The notes under the pieces are model-generated. The model saw nothing but the letters and a program-made list of their open reading frames with translations, had not been told where the DNA came from and made no database searches. Made by a program: the position numbers and the translations under genes. Positions 36,903 through 48,363 of a stretch of 64,000 nucleotides of DNA are shown here, one piece after another. Location: contig OZ034975.1 in the NCBI GenBank assembly GCA_964030785.1, positions 37,151,069 to 37,215,068 on the forward strand, written 5' to 3'. How positions within the stretch are numbered: position 1 is the first letter of the stretch; every line of letters starts with the position of its first letter. The stretch is from Siderastrea siderea. Lineage: Eukaryota; Cnidaria; Anthozoa; Scleractinia; Rhizangiidae.

Positions 36903-39614
36903 GCATAAACAAACTTTGCAGGCTGCAACACCTCCATTACAACGTGCTGTAGTCACCCCTCATAGTACATTAAGTTCAGATTTAACTGAGTTCACATTTG
37001 CATTTGGCCAGTGTTGTCGCCGGTGAGTTGTTGAGACATGTTTTTTAACCACAGTTTAGAAAATAACAGTTTTTAATCAGGTTCGATATCCACAAGTTGA
37101 GATTACACGTTCAGAACTCCAAAACATTCGGCTACAATTACATCCAGCAGACTGGTAAGTCAACGGTTTGGTGCATTCTGTGCAACTCTGCACTGTGCAA
37201 TTCACTAGAAATAGAAACGGTTTCGAATAAAGAAACGACCTAAATACACATCAAATCGACTTACCGGAAAGAAAACAAAGTAACACTTACACAAGTGTGG
37301 ATCCTCAGAGTCAATTCCGGCTGTTACGTGAGCAAATATATAGAGCAAACTGAAACTGTACTTTCACTAAAAATATGGCCGACGCGAAAGGCGCCAATCT
37401 GACACGCGCGAAAAGGCGCATAGGGAAGTCACAGGACTCCCAACAGAAGTAATAACAGCCAGTATTTTAGCAATTTCTGAAACCTCAGTGGTATGCTTCA
37501 GAAGCTTGTAAAGAAGTTTACTATCCCTCACCAGAAGCCAAAGACATCCTTAACCGCCATGGTAAGTTCAAAGGACTTGTTACGAAATGCTCTTATTTAT
37601 CGTTGAAGGGTCGGACCACATGGAGGCACTTACGTCCTTGTTTTGGATGTGAAACGTTTCTGTGATCTTAACAACTAACACCTCAAAAAGGGATGGACTG
37701 TAGTGGGACATTTCGGGACTTCATATGTGAATGTTTCCATGCTTGCAACCGGTCCTTACCGGTTGAGAGAGACACACGTGTAGTTTTTGATGGAACCTGT
37801 GGATTAAAGCTGTCAAGACTGATGTTTTATTCTCCTCTCAAGCAACGATTCTACCCAACCGACACACGGTGGGGGTGTGACTTTTCAGCCTCGACAATCT
37901 TATAAAAATGGTTCTTATAGGAAAAATCAGTGGAGCGATGATGATTCCATTCATGACTCCGAGGCTAATTGTGATGACTTCAATGACGTCATTCTTGCTT
38001 TCATCAATGATGAAGAAGAAGCTGAGATGCCAACGAAGACGTGTTCAGGGAGGTCAATAACCCGCAGATCGGAGACTAACTTTTTCCGTACTTCTGATTC
38101 TTTTCAAATCTTGCGGTTATATGCTTTACTACGCTCTCTGATTGGTTAAGCTCGCGCCACGTTCTCAACCAATCCGACGTAAATTAACCAAAACCAATCG
38201 TGACTTGCTCGCACACGCTTTTCCGCACTTAACACCAATTACTTGTATTTGCTTCGATTTCTTATTTGTTGATTTTGTGCTTTGTTCTGGTTGTGGTTGG
38301 TTAGAATAATTACTTTGGTTTTGGTTTTATGACAGTACTCATTTGCAAACCGCCCTAACATCATGCTGTGTTTTGTGTGATTACTATTATTTGGGGGGGT
38401 CAGGAAAAATCACTATCGGGAAGAGGAGGGCTACGTGAAAAAATTTGAAGGTAAACGGGGGGCCATGCTGTTTGCTGAGGAAACTCGACAAATCTAACCA
38501 CCCCCCTCCCCACCCCATAAAAAAATGAACGGTCCCTAACTTCGATCACGCCCGGGGAAGACTCTTATGTAAAAATGACGGGGATGACTGATGGGAATTT
38601 AGTACTACGAAGTATGGGAGCGTCTGCAATTATACATTTATCTCTATATATACCAATTCAAACATTTAGTTTTCCTCTCATAATTTTTCCCTACTTCCAA
38701 TGCAAAAGGAACAGGATTATTCTTTAGGTCACCAATTTAAACTTGAAAACATCGTATTAGATCACAATTTGTTTTAGCTTCGACGAGCACCCCACGGCAC
38801 TTTAAGGTGAAAGTCCATCCGAGCTAAAGACGACGGTGAAATACAAAATGCCGGGGATTTAGTCAGCGCTTAGGCAAGTGGATTAATGCCTGAATGATAA
38901 AACGACCGTGGAAAGACTTCAAAAAATAAATGTGTGGATCCAGATCGGTCCACGTCTTCCATGCTGGCTATACTTGTTGTGTACCAGAGGAACTATTTAT
39001 GACTGTTTTACTTAACACTTCGGGTAAATTAATCGATAAATTAATCGTTCAGTTATGTGTTTGTCAACTATATGTGAACGTGTACGCCACGCAGCTAGTC
39101 AGTTACTTGTAGATTACATTAATTAACTATTGTTGAACAAAGTTATCACCGTAATATTTCCTTTTAACTACGGTACCTCGACTCTCCTGGAGACCAGGGA
39201 AAACGCTCGAGATAAAGGGGAGTGGAGATAATGATCCTTTTCACCACTGTACTCAAACAGTGTAATGTCTAGACACTGCATCTAAAGTAAAACTTTGCTG
39301 TATGTGTCATGAGCAGCAACAACGACGCAAAATTTCTCAGACATCTGAAAATCAGGGAAAGTGTGGCCGTTTCGCAAAGACGGTGTTCTAACGTCAGAGA
39401 TAAAGGGAGTTGGAGGCAATGAAGATGGTGTCGAATTCATCCTTTTCACCACTGTACTAAAACATGTAATGTCTAAAATAAACCTCAATTGTATGTGTTA
39501 AACGCAGCAACAGCAACGTAGAAATTCTCGTACTTCTGAAGAATGAGAGGCGTGGCTATGACTGTTGTTGTTGGTGTCAATGACAAATCATTACAAAGAC
39601 GATTGTTTAGGTTT
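36903..39614. other. No gene recognised; possible retroelement debris
   Basis: About 2.7 kb. A frame at 37877-38149 (+) encodes an acidic stretch followed by CSGRSITRRSETNF, of a kind often found at the end of LTR-element pol genes, and 37460-37560 has a short QWYASEACKEVYYPSPEAKD frame. Neither can be assigned. The 39240-39500 segment contains a diverged direct repeat (CCTTTTCACCACTGTACT twice, about 200 bp apart). Confidence 0.35.
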
Positions 39615-39815
39615 ACAGGATGCCGAGGGCGTTCAACCATAGATATCCCAAAGGAGATACTAGAACTCTATCTTGAGCATAATTTCACTTAAGTACAAAT
39701 TGCTCAAGTGTTTTGTGTGTCAACGAAAAAGATCAGACGACGCCTTAACGAATTTCAGCTTCACGTTGAAAAGCATAGATGTCTGACAGACGCAGGATTA
39801 GACGATGAGATGTAG
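39615..39815 (+). pseudogene. Transposase/integrase N-terminal scrap (helix-turn-helix)
   Basis: The + strand reads GRSTIDIPKEILELYLEHNF, an in-frame TAA, then VQIAQVFCVSTKKIRRRLNE and a CLTDAGLDDEM end before a stop. The layout (G-R, I-P-x-E-x-L, E-H-x-F-T, then V-S-x-x-x-I-x-R-R-L) resembles the HTH head of a transposase-derived integrase-core family common in cnidarian and fish genomes. Family assignment is from memory and loose. Confidence 0.45.
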
Positions 39816-42800
39816 GTGTGCTAGTTTTAACTGTCATTTTCTTTTGCAAACGGACAAAATTAGCTAAGTGTGACTTTTTGTGTGTTTATTTTAGCGGTTC
39901 CAGATTGCGCCATTCCATTTAAGACCCGCACTCCCATCCCCTATTGAAAGCTAGGGAAATCCTGCATGAGAGCACAATCCGAAATCCTGGGAAATCCTGG
40001 GGAGCACGATACACTTCCTCCGTCTTTCACAGTTAAATGTAACGTTGAGAAGAGCTCAATCACTGTTCCTGTCAGTGATGGTTTTTGCTAAATGACTTAC
40101 CAGATTCACTGAAATAAGACAAAAGTCACGAAAGGTGGCGACATTGTTTCACATTTTTTAAGTTTTTGTTCAAATTTGGTTCTTAATTCAATAAACCTTT
40201 AGTATTGATGATAAAAATAAATGGCTGAAAAATGCAATTAATAAATTAACGCCGGGTCCCGAATAAACGCCGGGCCTACAACGCCGAGTTTTAAATAAAC
40301 GCCCCGGCGTTTTATCGAAAATATGGTTCAACAAGCATTTATTGCAACTCCAATTTTCTGTTCTCACAAGCTCAGATAGACAGGGCTATGCATGTCCATA
40401 GCACTATGCAGCCTGCATTAGTAAGACAAAAACATTGACTCTAGAGCTAGCACTGCTTAACTTCTACAAATATTTACTTCAGGGTCTCCTTTCACCCAGT
40501 TTATCCTATTGTCACACTTGCCTTACCCTACCCTGCTTGTTGCATGCTAGCTTATGCTCTAAACAATGCGCCATTCTATTTCTTGTATGAACACCCCGAG
40601 GGCTAATTTTGACTTTAAAAAGATCCTGGCATACGGTCCACGCGACTGAAATTGAAATTGACCAATCAGAGCTCAGTACGCGGGGCAAACTGAGTTTTCC
40701 TACGTCATAAGGAGAGAGGACCCCGGGAACGAGGTTGTCGCCTGTTCAGTCGAGCACCGTGTTTGTGTACGTTCGTTTACCAGCAATGTCAGCAATGCCA
40801 AGCACACCAGTGATTCTAGTTAAATTTACATTTATATATATGAATGCAGGCAAACAAGTGCTTATCTCAATGCAGTGTAGTTTTGTGAAAGTCAGTCGTC
40901 CCATTTTCTACGTTTAATCATTAAAGAAATTTCTTAAATAAGCGATCTGATGTAAGCTTAAAAAAATTACAGTTCAGTGCGTAGTCTTTTAAGATTTTTT
41001 CGTTAAAGTTCGTCTTTTGAGCAATTCTCCTTTCCCAACCTGTTTACATTTTATCCCAAAATTAGATAGTGTGACTATTTTAGACTGGGTCGGTGTTGTT
41101 TTCTCGATCCAGTTTAGTATTCGTCACCGCACATTGGGTTGTTTTGACTGATTGCTAATTTAATTACCCAACAAACTGAAGAGTCGCTCTGTCTTCAAGT
41201 TTATAGTCTTAGTGTAAAGCTTTATATGTTCAGTTGTGGAATATTTTATCAGCTCCCTGTATTGTTATATTTTTCAGCTTCCTCACTTGAAGTGAATGCC
41301 ACCTCTGTCCTAATTTAGAGACTAAAATAAATTAGAATCGCCGATTCAGTAGGTGAGTTTAGTGTAGCATGGTTTTGGTGACTGTTTGTTTTGTTTTTAA
41401 CCTGTAAGCCATTTCAGCGTGTCTCTAGTTAGAGATCGAAATAAAACTGAGTTATTCAAGTAACTATAAGTGAAACAGTTCTCGGTCTAAAGCTATTTTG
41501 CCCAAAAAGAGACTCTTAAAGCTTCCGAAAAATAGTTTAGGGCGAAGAAGTTGTGCCATTTTCCCTCCATAATTGTGCTTGGAAGCTTCAGAAAATCTTT
41601 CTCGGGTGACGTTTCCCAGTAAACGGCCTGATGCCTGGGCGATATTGATTATTTTAGCAAAGTTGTTTAATGAATGACAGAACTAAACAGCCAGTGGGCA
41701 TGCGAATCAGTGAAAAATGCGTACCAGTACGGATTTAGATTGCAAAGTCTGTCGAGTCGCTGCCGGGAGTAAGTGAGTTCATTTATTTTTTACGTAATAG
41801 AGCAACTGTAGTTTCACGAGTACTCTTCTTGACCTTAATTAGCTTTTCAAAGAATGCTGCAACAAGAGCTGTCGGTGAATGTCTTGCTGAAGTCTTATTT
41901 TTGAAGGAAAATAAATCGACTTTACAGTTTCCTCAGCGGTCTGCATTGTCAGTGTTTTTGCGTTTATGTTTTGCCTTGTTGTTTTTCATCTTTAAATATG
42001 GGTAAGTAACCTACTGAGAAAAATCGACGAGAAAAATCACTTTGCAACGAATTTAAATTAAGCAGAAATTCCAACAGCGTCACTAAGACACAAATCAAAA
42101 TTGTTCCGGAGTACCTGATTTCTTAATACGACAAAAAACTGTGTAGAAATAGAAATTTAAGCAGCTAGCGTTGCGTTTTCAATTAATTTCTTTCATCGTC
42201 ACGTCGATCGTAAAAAAAAATTACAAGCGGTAGGTTTCAGTCAGGAAGGCTTTCTACTCCGAAATATCAAGACAAGACATAAAAGAAAACACAGTAAAAT
42301 GAGAGAGAAGCATTTAATAAAAACTGTCACACATTCATGGCGAGTCAGTACGAAAATCAAGAAGCGAGTTAAACAAGAACCGAACAAACTACCATACCAC
42401 ACAAAGTTGACTCTGGTTTACCTGCACTCGTTGTCGCTCTCTGTTCCAAAAGCTCTAAATGTTCTGATACAAATCGGGTGCTATCTAAAAGAAGTTGAAT
42501 CGCCTCCCAGAAGATTGAGTGTTGTTTTTACCATTCCGTCCGCAATCTCTAAACTGAGAACAACTGCGTTTTGTGCCTTGCCTTTAACAAACTAAGATGA
42601 TGAATTCTGACGTTCCTCACTACAGTAATCCTGTTTCTGAGCTGCATAGAAATAACCTGTTCAAGTTCAAATTCTGTCTTCAGTTCGATTAAACAAGCAC
42701 ATGATGACAGAAACCGTTGTGGGAACGGATTACAATCTTGCTCCGCTGCAACTCCCGCAGCCAATGTGGTGAAATCGTACAGCTTCAGTCCACTTTGAAC

Positions 42801-43695
42801 GATGATTATAACAATGTTTCAAGAAAAATCAAACATGTACCACATTTAAGAGCCAACAATTAGTACATTTTTTCCCAAAACCTGTGTGACTCCGTTCACT
42901 TCGGTTCGGAGCAGTTTCATTTTGATTCATTCAGCTTTGGAAAGAAACGCTGCACACTTAGCAAGCTTTTGGCGCCTTTTTCGTTCAGTCATGTGACCGA
43001 TTCTTGTCCCTTTTTTATCTATTGCTCATTTTTTCTTTCTGTCTTGATTTTATAACAATTATAGTGGTCGAGTTTTAAATAAAACAATTATTCTACTCGG
43101 AATTGTTGGAAGTCGAATAATTATAACCAACTCGCCGCTATGCACCTCGTTGGTTATCTATCATTGAAAAAACCTTACGTTGGACGTAACAGCTAACCGC
43201 AGACGTTAAAATAGTGACTTTGACTGGAGTAAACGTCTGGCGAAATAAGTTTATGCAACTCGCCGACCAACTCGCCCCCGTTGCTTTCGTGCCCTCTAGC
43301 TCGAGTTGCAAACTAGACAATTAGCAAATGACATGATGTAATCCATATCGGAATGTACCCAATGTTATGATGACGGATGATGACGTAGGAAAACTCGGTT
43401 TTCACTGCCGCTAGCACTGCGGGCGCAAGCTCCGTATACCAGGATACTCCCAAAGGCAAAAATGTGAAGGTGCCAACAGGTTCCTTCCTTCAGAAAAAAA
43501 AAAAGAGATCAAGAGTGCCAACACAGCTATCCCCTCAGATTTTTTTTTTTTGTAAGTTCCTCTCTCCCCAGGATTTACGTCGCTTTCAATAGAGGGTAGG
43601 GGTACGGGTCGTAATGGAATGGCCCAATCTCAAACTAAAATAAACACAAAGAAAAAAAACACGTAGCTAATTGTCATCGACACCAACAGCAACAA
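39816..43695. other. No gene recognised; possible 2.7-kb TIR element at 40690-43395
   Basis: Sequence GAGTTTTCCTACGTCAT at about 40692 reappears inverted at about 43385 (ATGACGTAGGAAAACTC). These could be the ends of a 2.7-kb element. Inside, frames at 42299-42595 (+) and 42549-42764 (-) have no motif. A short GGCGCCTTTTTCGTT segment at about 42970 is shared with about 46405. Nothing else is supported. Confidence 0.35.
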
Positions 43696-43979
43696 TCATT
43701 TGACGAGCTTGCTCTCAGCAACAAACTTTCCAACTCGGGTGGGGGCAACGTAAAATAGCGAAGAAGTTTGAGAAGGAATATACATCGCTTTGTCAATGTG
43801 TGTAATTATATAGCTAATCTCATTTTCACTTACATCAAACCGTTCGTTTACGCGGTTGACGTTGAACTCTATATTCTGGCAAAGGTAGGCCCTTAATTCT
43901 TTAGACCTTGACAAGTTCGCCATCTTGGCCAAATCAGGATAACCCTTTCGTGTAACATACATGCGAATTGTATCTATTC

Positions 43980-44200
43980 TCGTTCCCAGTCCAGCGCAGT
44001 GAAAACGGCGAAACGAAAAGGTGAAACAAAACGACGAAACGAAACAACGGAGTGACGAAAAGACGAGAGGAGTGACGAATTGTAACAAGGAAACGATGAA
44101 ACGGGGCGATGACACGAAGAAATTAAAAAAGACGTCGAAAGGAAGCAAGAAAGTGACACGACGAAACGACAAAACGATACCACGAATCGACGACTCAAAC
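43980..44200 (+). repeat. Degenerate GACGAAAC low-complexity tract
   Basis: About 220 bp of loosely repeated (A)CGAAAC / GACGAAA motifs. They create long but meaningless frames on both strands (Ser/Phe-rich on minus, Lys/Thr-rich on plus). The minus frame 43696-44211 continues into a less repetitive part (RIDTIRMYVTRKGYPDLAKM and following) that I could not recognise; it may be an unrelated ORF remnant. Confidence 0.7.
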
Positions 44201-44329
44201 ATTTTGTCCACGATCTGACTTCATACGTGGCCCTTTAACAAAGACGTTATTCTACTTAATAAGGACATTCGCGCCTAAAATCTTCCCACGTTCAGGTTTT
44301 TCCAAACTTTTGCTGCACAGTTAGATAAT

Positions 44330-44697
44330 TGTATCGGTGTGTACCAATATTCCACAAAATAGGCTATCGGTTTCAAACTTTATTCCATTTAGTAGTAGGT
44401 AGTCTGTAGTCTGTAGTGTAGTGTAGTGTAGTGTAGTGTAGTGTAGTGTAGTGTAGTGTAGTGTAGTGTAGTGTAGTGTAGTGTAGTTCGAAATCTGTAA
44501 AGCAAGACATAACTGTCTATTTATAGTCTTCACATCACAAAAGGAAATACAAAGAATATTTACCCGATGGCCTTCAGTTGTTGTCTTATCACAGTTGTGT
44601 CTGTGTCAATTGATCAGTAATACAATAATTAGGAAATTATCGTTTGTCACGCGTTATGTGCGTGTAATTAAGTGAAATTATAATCAATGACGATACA
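44330..44697 (-). repeat. BEL/Pao LTR (3' LTR, inverted)
   Basis: A 368-bp LTR on the minus strand with short inverted ends TGTATCG...CGATACA. It matches 47939-48336 in opposite orientation and differs mainly in the number of GTAGT/ACTAC pentamers (about 44415-44487 here). Read on the minus strand it is followed by ATTAT, the same 5 bases that precede the other LTR. It lies downstream of the integrase tail 44764-45541, so it is the 3' LTR. Confidence 0.88.
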
Positions 44698-44763
44698 CTC
44701 CCCCCGCCAAATGCGAGTTAAAACAGTATTTATATTTACAGTAACAGAGTGTTTCTCAAATAG

Positions 44764-45541
44764 TTAATCAGGAAGTTTCTCTTCATCATTGGGTAACAGA
44801 ACGACCAATTTGTTAACTGGTCTCTCGATTGTGACGTAACCTCTTCCGTTATATTTCAATACCGGTTCTCCAGGTTTTGGGTTTTTATACTGTACTTGAA
44901 CTTTGCGCACTTTGCCGTCTTGTCCTTCGAATGTCTTTGATACCTTTCCCAGTTTCCATTGGCTTCTGATAAGATTAGAATCCTGGATAAGAACGACGTC
45001 TCCTACTTTTAAGTTTCTATGTGCAGTATGCCATTTCTGTTGTATTAACAGGCTTGGAAAGTAATCTCTTGTCCATTTCTTCCAAAAGTTGTCTGTAATC
45101 ATTTGAATGAATTCAAATCGGCGTCGTGGATCGGTTGAATGTGTAAACGGTCCATTAGGTATTCTGGATGTGGATCGTCCTAGGAGAAGATCGTTAGGGC
45201 ACAAGTACTTATCATCTGGGGAAGTTGGATGTCGTCCAATCGGTCTCTGATTAAGTAAGTTTGCGGCCTCATAACACACAGTTTGTAATTCAGAAAATGT
45301 TAGAATGCTTTCACTGATGGCTGCCGTTATGGCTCTTTTCGTTGATTTTATCAGCGCTTCCGAGACACCGTTTTGCCAAGGTGCGTCTGCTGAAGAGAAC
45401 ACCCATTGAAATCCTTCTACGCATCCATAATCCTGTAAACTTTTTTGGTCTAAATTTTTGACCATCTTCTTTAATTCCTCACTTGCGGCTACCAATTGGG
45501 AGCCATTGTCTGAGTAGATCTTGGATGGATAGCCTCTTATA
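44764..45541 (-). pseudogene. BEL/Pao integrase C-terminal half (displaced, inverted)
   Basis: The minus strand encodes RGYPSKIYSDNGSQLVAASE (second catalytic Asp), FSSADAPWQNGVSEALIKST (catalytic Glu), and the BEL-specific C-terminal region with NFWKKWTRDYFPSLLIQQKW and LKVGDVVLIQDSN, ending before the LTR. It starts at TATA 45538-45541, exactly where the + strand copy breaks (53203). The first 30 residues of the longer open frame (up to 45636) come from an inserted repeat, not from BEL. I infer that this is the missing 3' part of the element at 48364-53205. Confidence 0.88.
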
Positions 45542-45766
45542 GTACGTGATCTGCCGTCGCATCGACCGTTAAGTAGAAATTCGCCCAAAACGGCCTCCGG
45601 AAGCTCGGAAAAGCGATAAAAACACAGCAAACACACAACAGGTAAGGTTTTTTAAACTCTATTTCGATTTTAATGTATTTTCGGCGGAAAACCGCCGATT
45701 ATTTTCGATTGAATTTCAGCTCCATACAAACTCTCATATTACGCTTTGGTTACCTGTGACTGAAAA
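45542..45766 (+). repeat. TIR of an unknown transposon (copy 1) inserted in BEL integrase
   Basis: About 225 bp starting GTACGTGATCTGCCGTCGCA, nearly identical in the same orientation to 54009-54230. Both copies begin right at a BEL integrase breakpoint, next to TATA. They therefore look like the two terminal inverted repeats of one TA- or TATA-targeting element, now in the same orientation because of an inversion between them. Confidence 0.65.
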
Positions 45767-46816
45767 ACCACTTTTTAGTACAGCTAGAAACATTAAAAAT
45801 CTATCACAATCAAGGATGGACGATTTCTTACACAGACAATCAAAGTTGAGAGTGAAAGCAATTTAATACTAGAGAAAGACCTTTTACCTACACTCGACGA
45901 GATTTATCAGTCTTGCCAGCTGCAAACTTTCAAAGCTTACAAATATGACAGCTACGATGTCTTGCAAAAATAAACAGGATCGCTGTTCTCGTTGTTTTTG
46001 TCATTCTGTCCGGTCGCTGCAACAGTTTTTGCACCACTTAATTCAAGAATCCAATCTACCATTCACTTTTCAGCTACAGTGAGATTATCGGCTCCAGTTC
46101 GACAAAATAAGCTTAAATTCTGTCTTCTGTTCCACGGAGTCCGCGGAGTGAACGGATTTTTAAAACAAAGCCGCTTATTTTAACTTCTACGGCTGCACTG
46201 GAAAGACTGCCAGCTTCCATCCTCTTTAGACAATGTTGAGAACAATTTTCAAGCCATCAGTGTCCATGAACCATACTTTAGAGCTGGAAATTAGAGGAAT
46301 TAATCCAAAAATTGTACTCCTTCTTCAGTCAACCGTCGCGTCGTTTATCTTGCAGCAGGTATTCATTCAGCTTTCTCAAGAACCGCTGCAACATATCACA
46401 AGGTTTTGGCGCCTTTTTCGTTTTAATCATGTGATCGACACCAGTTAGCTTTTTGCGTCTTCTCTAACATGAATTTGAAATTGACTGTATTTCGATTTTT
46501 TGTTAGTTTGCATCGCCCATTTTCAGATTTCTTTCTCATTGTCCGTGACGTGATCGAAAACGTCCAGCAAAAGCATTCTAAGTATTTTTATTTCCTGTTT
46601 TGACACTTCTTTCTCGTAGACTTCCGGTAAAATATAGTAGCCAATCAGATTTTGATTCGCCAGCATTTTGACATTGATTATCCCAGAGGTCTTGCATCCT
46701 TGGTGCTGACCAAAAGGAATGCAGTCTCTGGGAACGAGATTGGGTTTCTTAAGGAATTTGCCCCCTAATACAACAATATTTTTGCGCGGTTTTTGACCAT
46801 GTGGAAAAAGCAGATC
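45767..46816. other. No gene recognised
   Basis: About 1 kb that may be the interior of the transposon whose TIR ends at 45766. No transposase motif was seen. The minus frame 46523-46840 (105 codons) shows no known domain and contains GGGAACGAGATTGG-type dispersed repeat sequence that recurs near 55290 and 40725. Confidence 0.4.
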
Positions 46817-47020
46817 ATAGCAAGGGCTATCAGAATCCAAAAAGAAAATTGGGGGTAACCACGCATTTTTCAGAGATAATTGAGCTTAAAATTGGAAAGA
46901 AATTTCCATACATTCTTTGTATCTTGACGCTTTTTTTTTTAGAATTATGGTTGCTTAATATCTCTAAAAAAATGCGTGGTTACCCACATTTTTCTTTTAG
47001 GATTTCAATAGCCCTTGCTA
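46817..47020. mobile_element. Palindromic MITE, about 204 bp
   Basis: Inverted arms: ATAGCAAGGGCTAT...GGGTAACCACGCATTTTT...AGAGATA at the left, and TATCTCT...AAAATGCGTGGTTACCC...ATAGCCCTTGCTA at the right. The flanking AGATC at 46812-46816 and 47021-47025 is a likely 5-bp duplication. No coding capacity. Confidence 0.75.
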
Positions 47021-47938
47021 AGATCTACCTTATCCCAATAGCTGTAACCTTTGCAAAAATACATCTCTAATAGGAGGCACCGTCCTTAAGTTCTACTGAA
47101 AAACTTTTTTTGCCATAACGCTAAAGAAGTTAAGGAAGTTAGGAAGCTTTCCAGAAACGCGATAAAAAGGTAGGTCACTGACTGCTATGATGTCACAACC
47201 AACCTTAAAGGACAAAGGAGGTGTAAAGATATTCACAGTTTGCCTACATGATCAGACATACTCTCTGTAATCCTTTCTCATTCCAAAAGCATTTTAACAA
47301 TTAGAGACCCTTAAAAGTCACCTGAAGGTTGTTCGCGCTAATTGTTTGTGCGCATCCTTACTGCGCACTTAATTCACGTCGCAATGTCACGCCACGTCAT
47401 GCATCGAGCGCTCGAAATATAGATAAATACAGTCAAATATAGATAAATACAGTGGTGGTGGGTGTTTTTGAATCTATAAGCGTGCTTAACTCTCTTAAAT
47501 GTACTGTGACCCGATTCTTTTTTCGATGAATCACTTCCTTTACTAGTTCTCTGCATTTTGTCCAAAAACAAATACAATCTAAACGTGAGAAGTTTTAATT
47601 TTATTGCTACTTCTACTTAAATGCGATCGAATTTTTCTACGAATGCAGGTATATATGATTTACAATAATCCTTTTAATTTGTGAGGCTTATCTTACCAGA
47701 AGAAACGATATTACCTGCAAAAATGTACTAAATAGGCCTGTTTGCGATGAACTCAATAAATCAGCATTATCTAGAGTCAGCGGCTCCACGTAACTTATTT
47801 TATTCCCTGTAGCAAGAAAGCCGATTTCGCCTTACATAATCAAAGCTTCTAAAAACAACGTTTCCAATACGCTTTATCTCCGAAACAAGCACGGTGACCC
47901 GCCAATTTTTTGCTTTTCTGACATGAGTTGGTCATTAT
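47021..47938. other. No gene recognised; 5' flank of the BEL element
   Basis: About 0.9 kb with no supported gene. The last five bases (47934-47938) are ATTAT, the target duplication of the BEL element. A GGAGGCACCGTCCTTAAGTT segment at about 47075 recurs at about 55355 in the same orientation. Confidence 0.45.
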
Positions 47939-48336
47939 TGTATCGTCATTGATTATAATTTCACTTAATTACACGCACATAACGCGTGACAAACGATAAT
48001 TTCCTAATTATTGTATTACTGATCAATTGACACAGACACAACTGTGATAAGACAACAACTGAAGGCCATCGGGTAAATATTCTTTGTATTTCCTTTTGTG
48101 ATGTGAAGACTATAAATAGACAGTTATGTCTTGCTTTACAGATTTCGAACTACACTACACTACACTACACTACACTACACTACACTACACTACACTACAC
48201 TACACTACACTACACTACACTACACTACACTACACTACACTACACTACACTACAGACTACAGACTACCTACTACTAAATGGAATAAAGTTTGAAACCGAT
48301 AGCCTATTTTGTGGAATATTGGTACACACCGATACA
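47939..48336 (+). repeat. BEL/Pao LTR (5' LTR)
   Basis: A 398-bp LTR, TGTATCG...CGATACA, containing about 20 ACTAC pentamers (about 48151-48253) and a TATA-like CTATAAATAGA at about 48111. It is preceded by the 5-bp duplication ATTAT. The downstream sequence TTCGAAATCCGTGAGAATCC should hold the primer binding site, but I could not match it to a tRNA. The longest open frame starts inside the LTR at 48103 but is not the gag start. Confidence 0.9.
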
Positions 48337-48363
48337 TTCGAAATCCGTGAGAATCCTCCAAGA

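Noticed and set aside
40690..43395. A defined 2.7-kb TIR transposon
   Set aside because: Only a 17-bp inverted pair was found, without a target duplication or coding content; recorded as a possibility in the gap entry, not as an element.
43974..44218. Ser/Phe-rich and Lys/Thr-rich frames on both strands
   Set aside because: They arise from the GACGAAAC low-complexity tract.
44415..48253. ACTAC/GTAGT arrays as CRISPR-like or telomere-like repeats
   Set aside because: They are plain pentamer microsatellites inside the two LTRs, with no spacers, and they differ only in copy number between LTRs.
48103..48363. Long YTTLHYTTLH peptide at the start of the BEL polyprotein frame
   Set aside because: It is translation of the LTR pentamer array; the LTR ends at 48336 and the gag ATG is at 48364.
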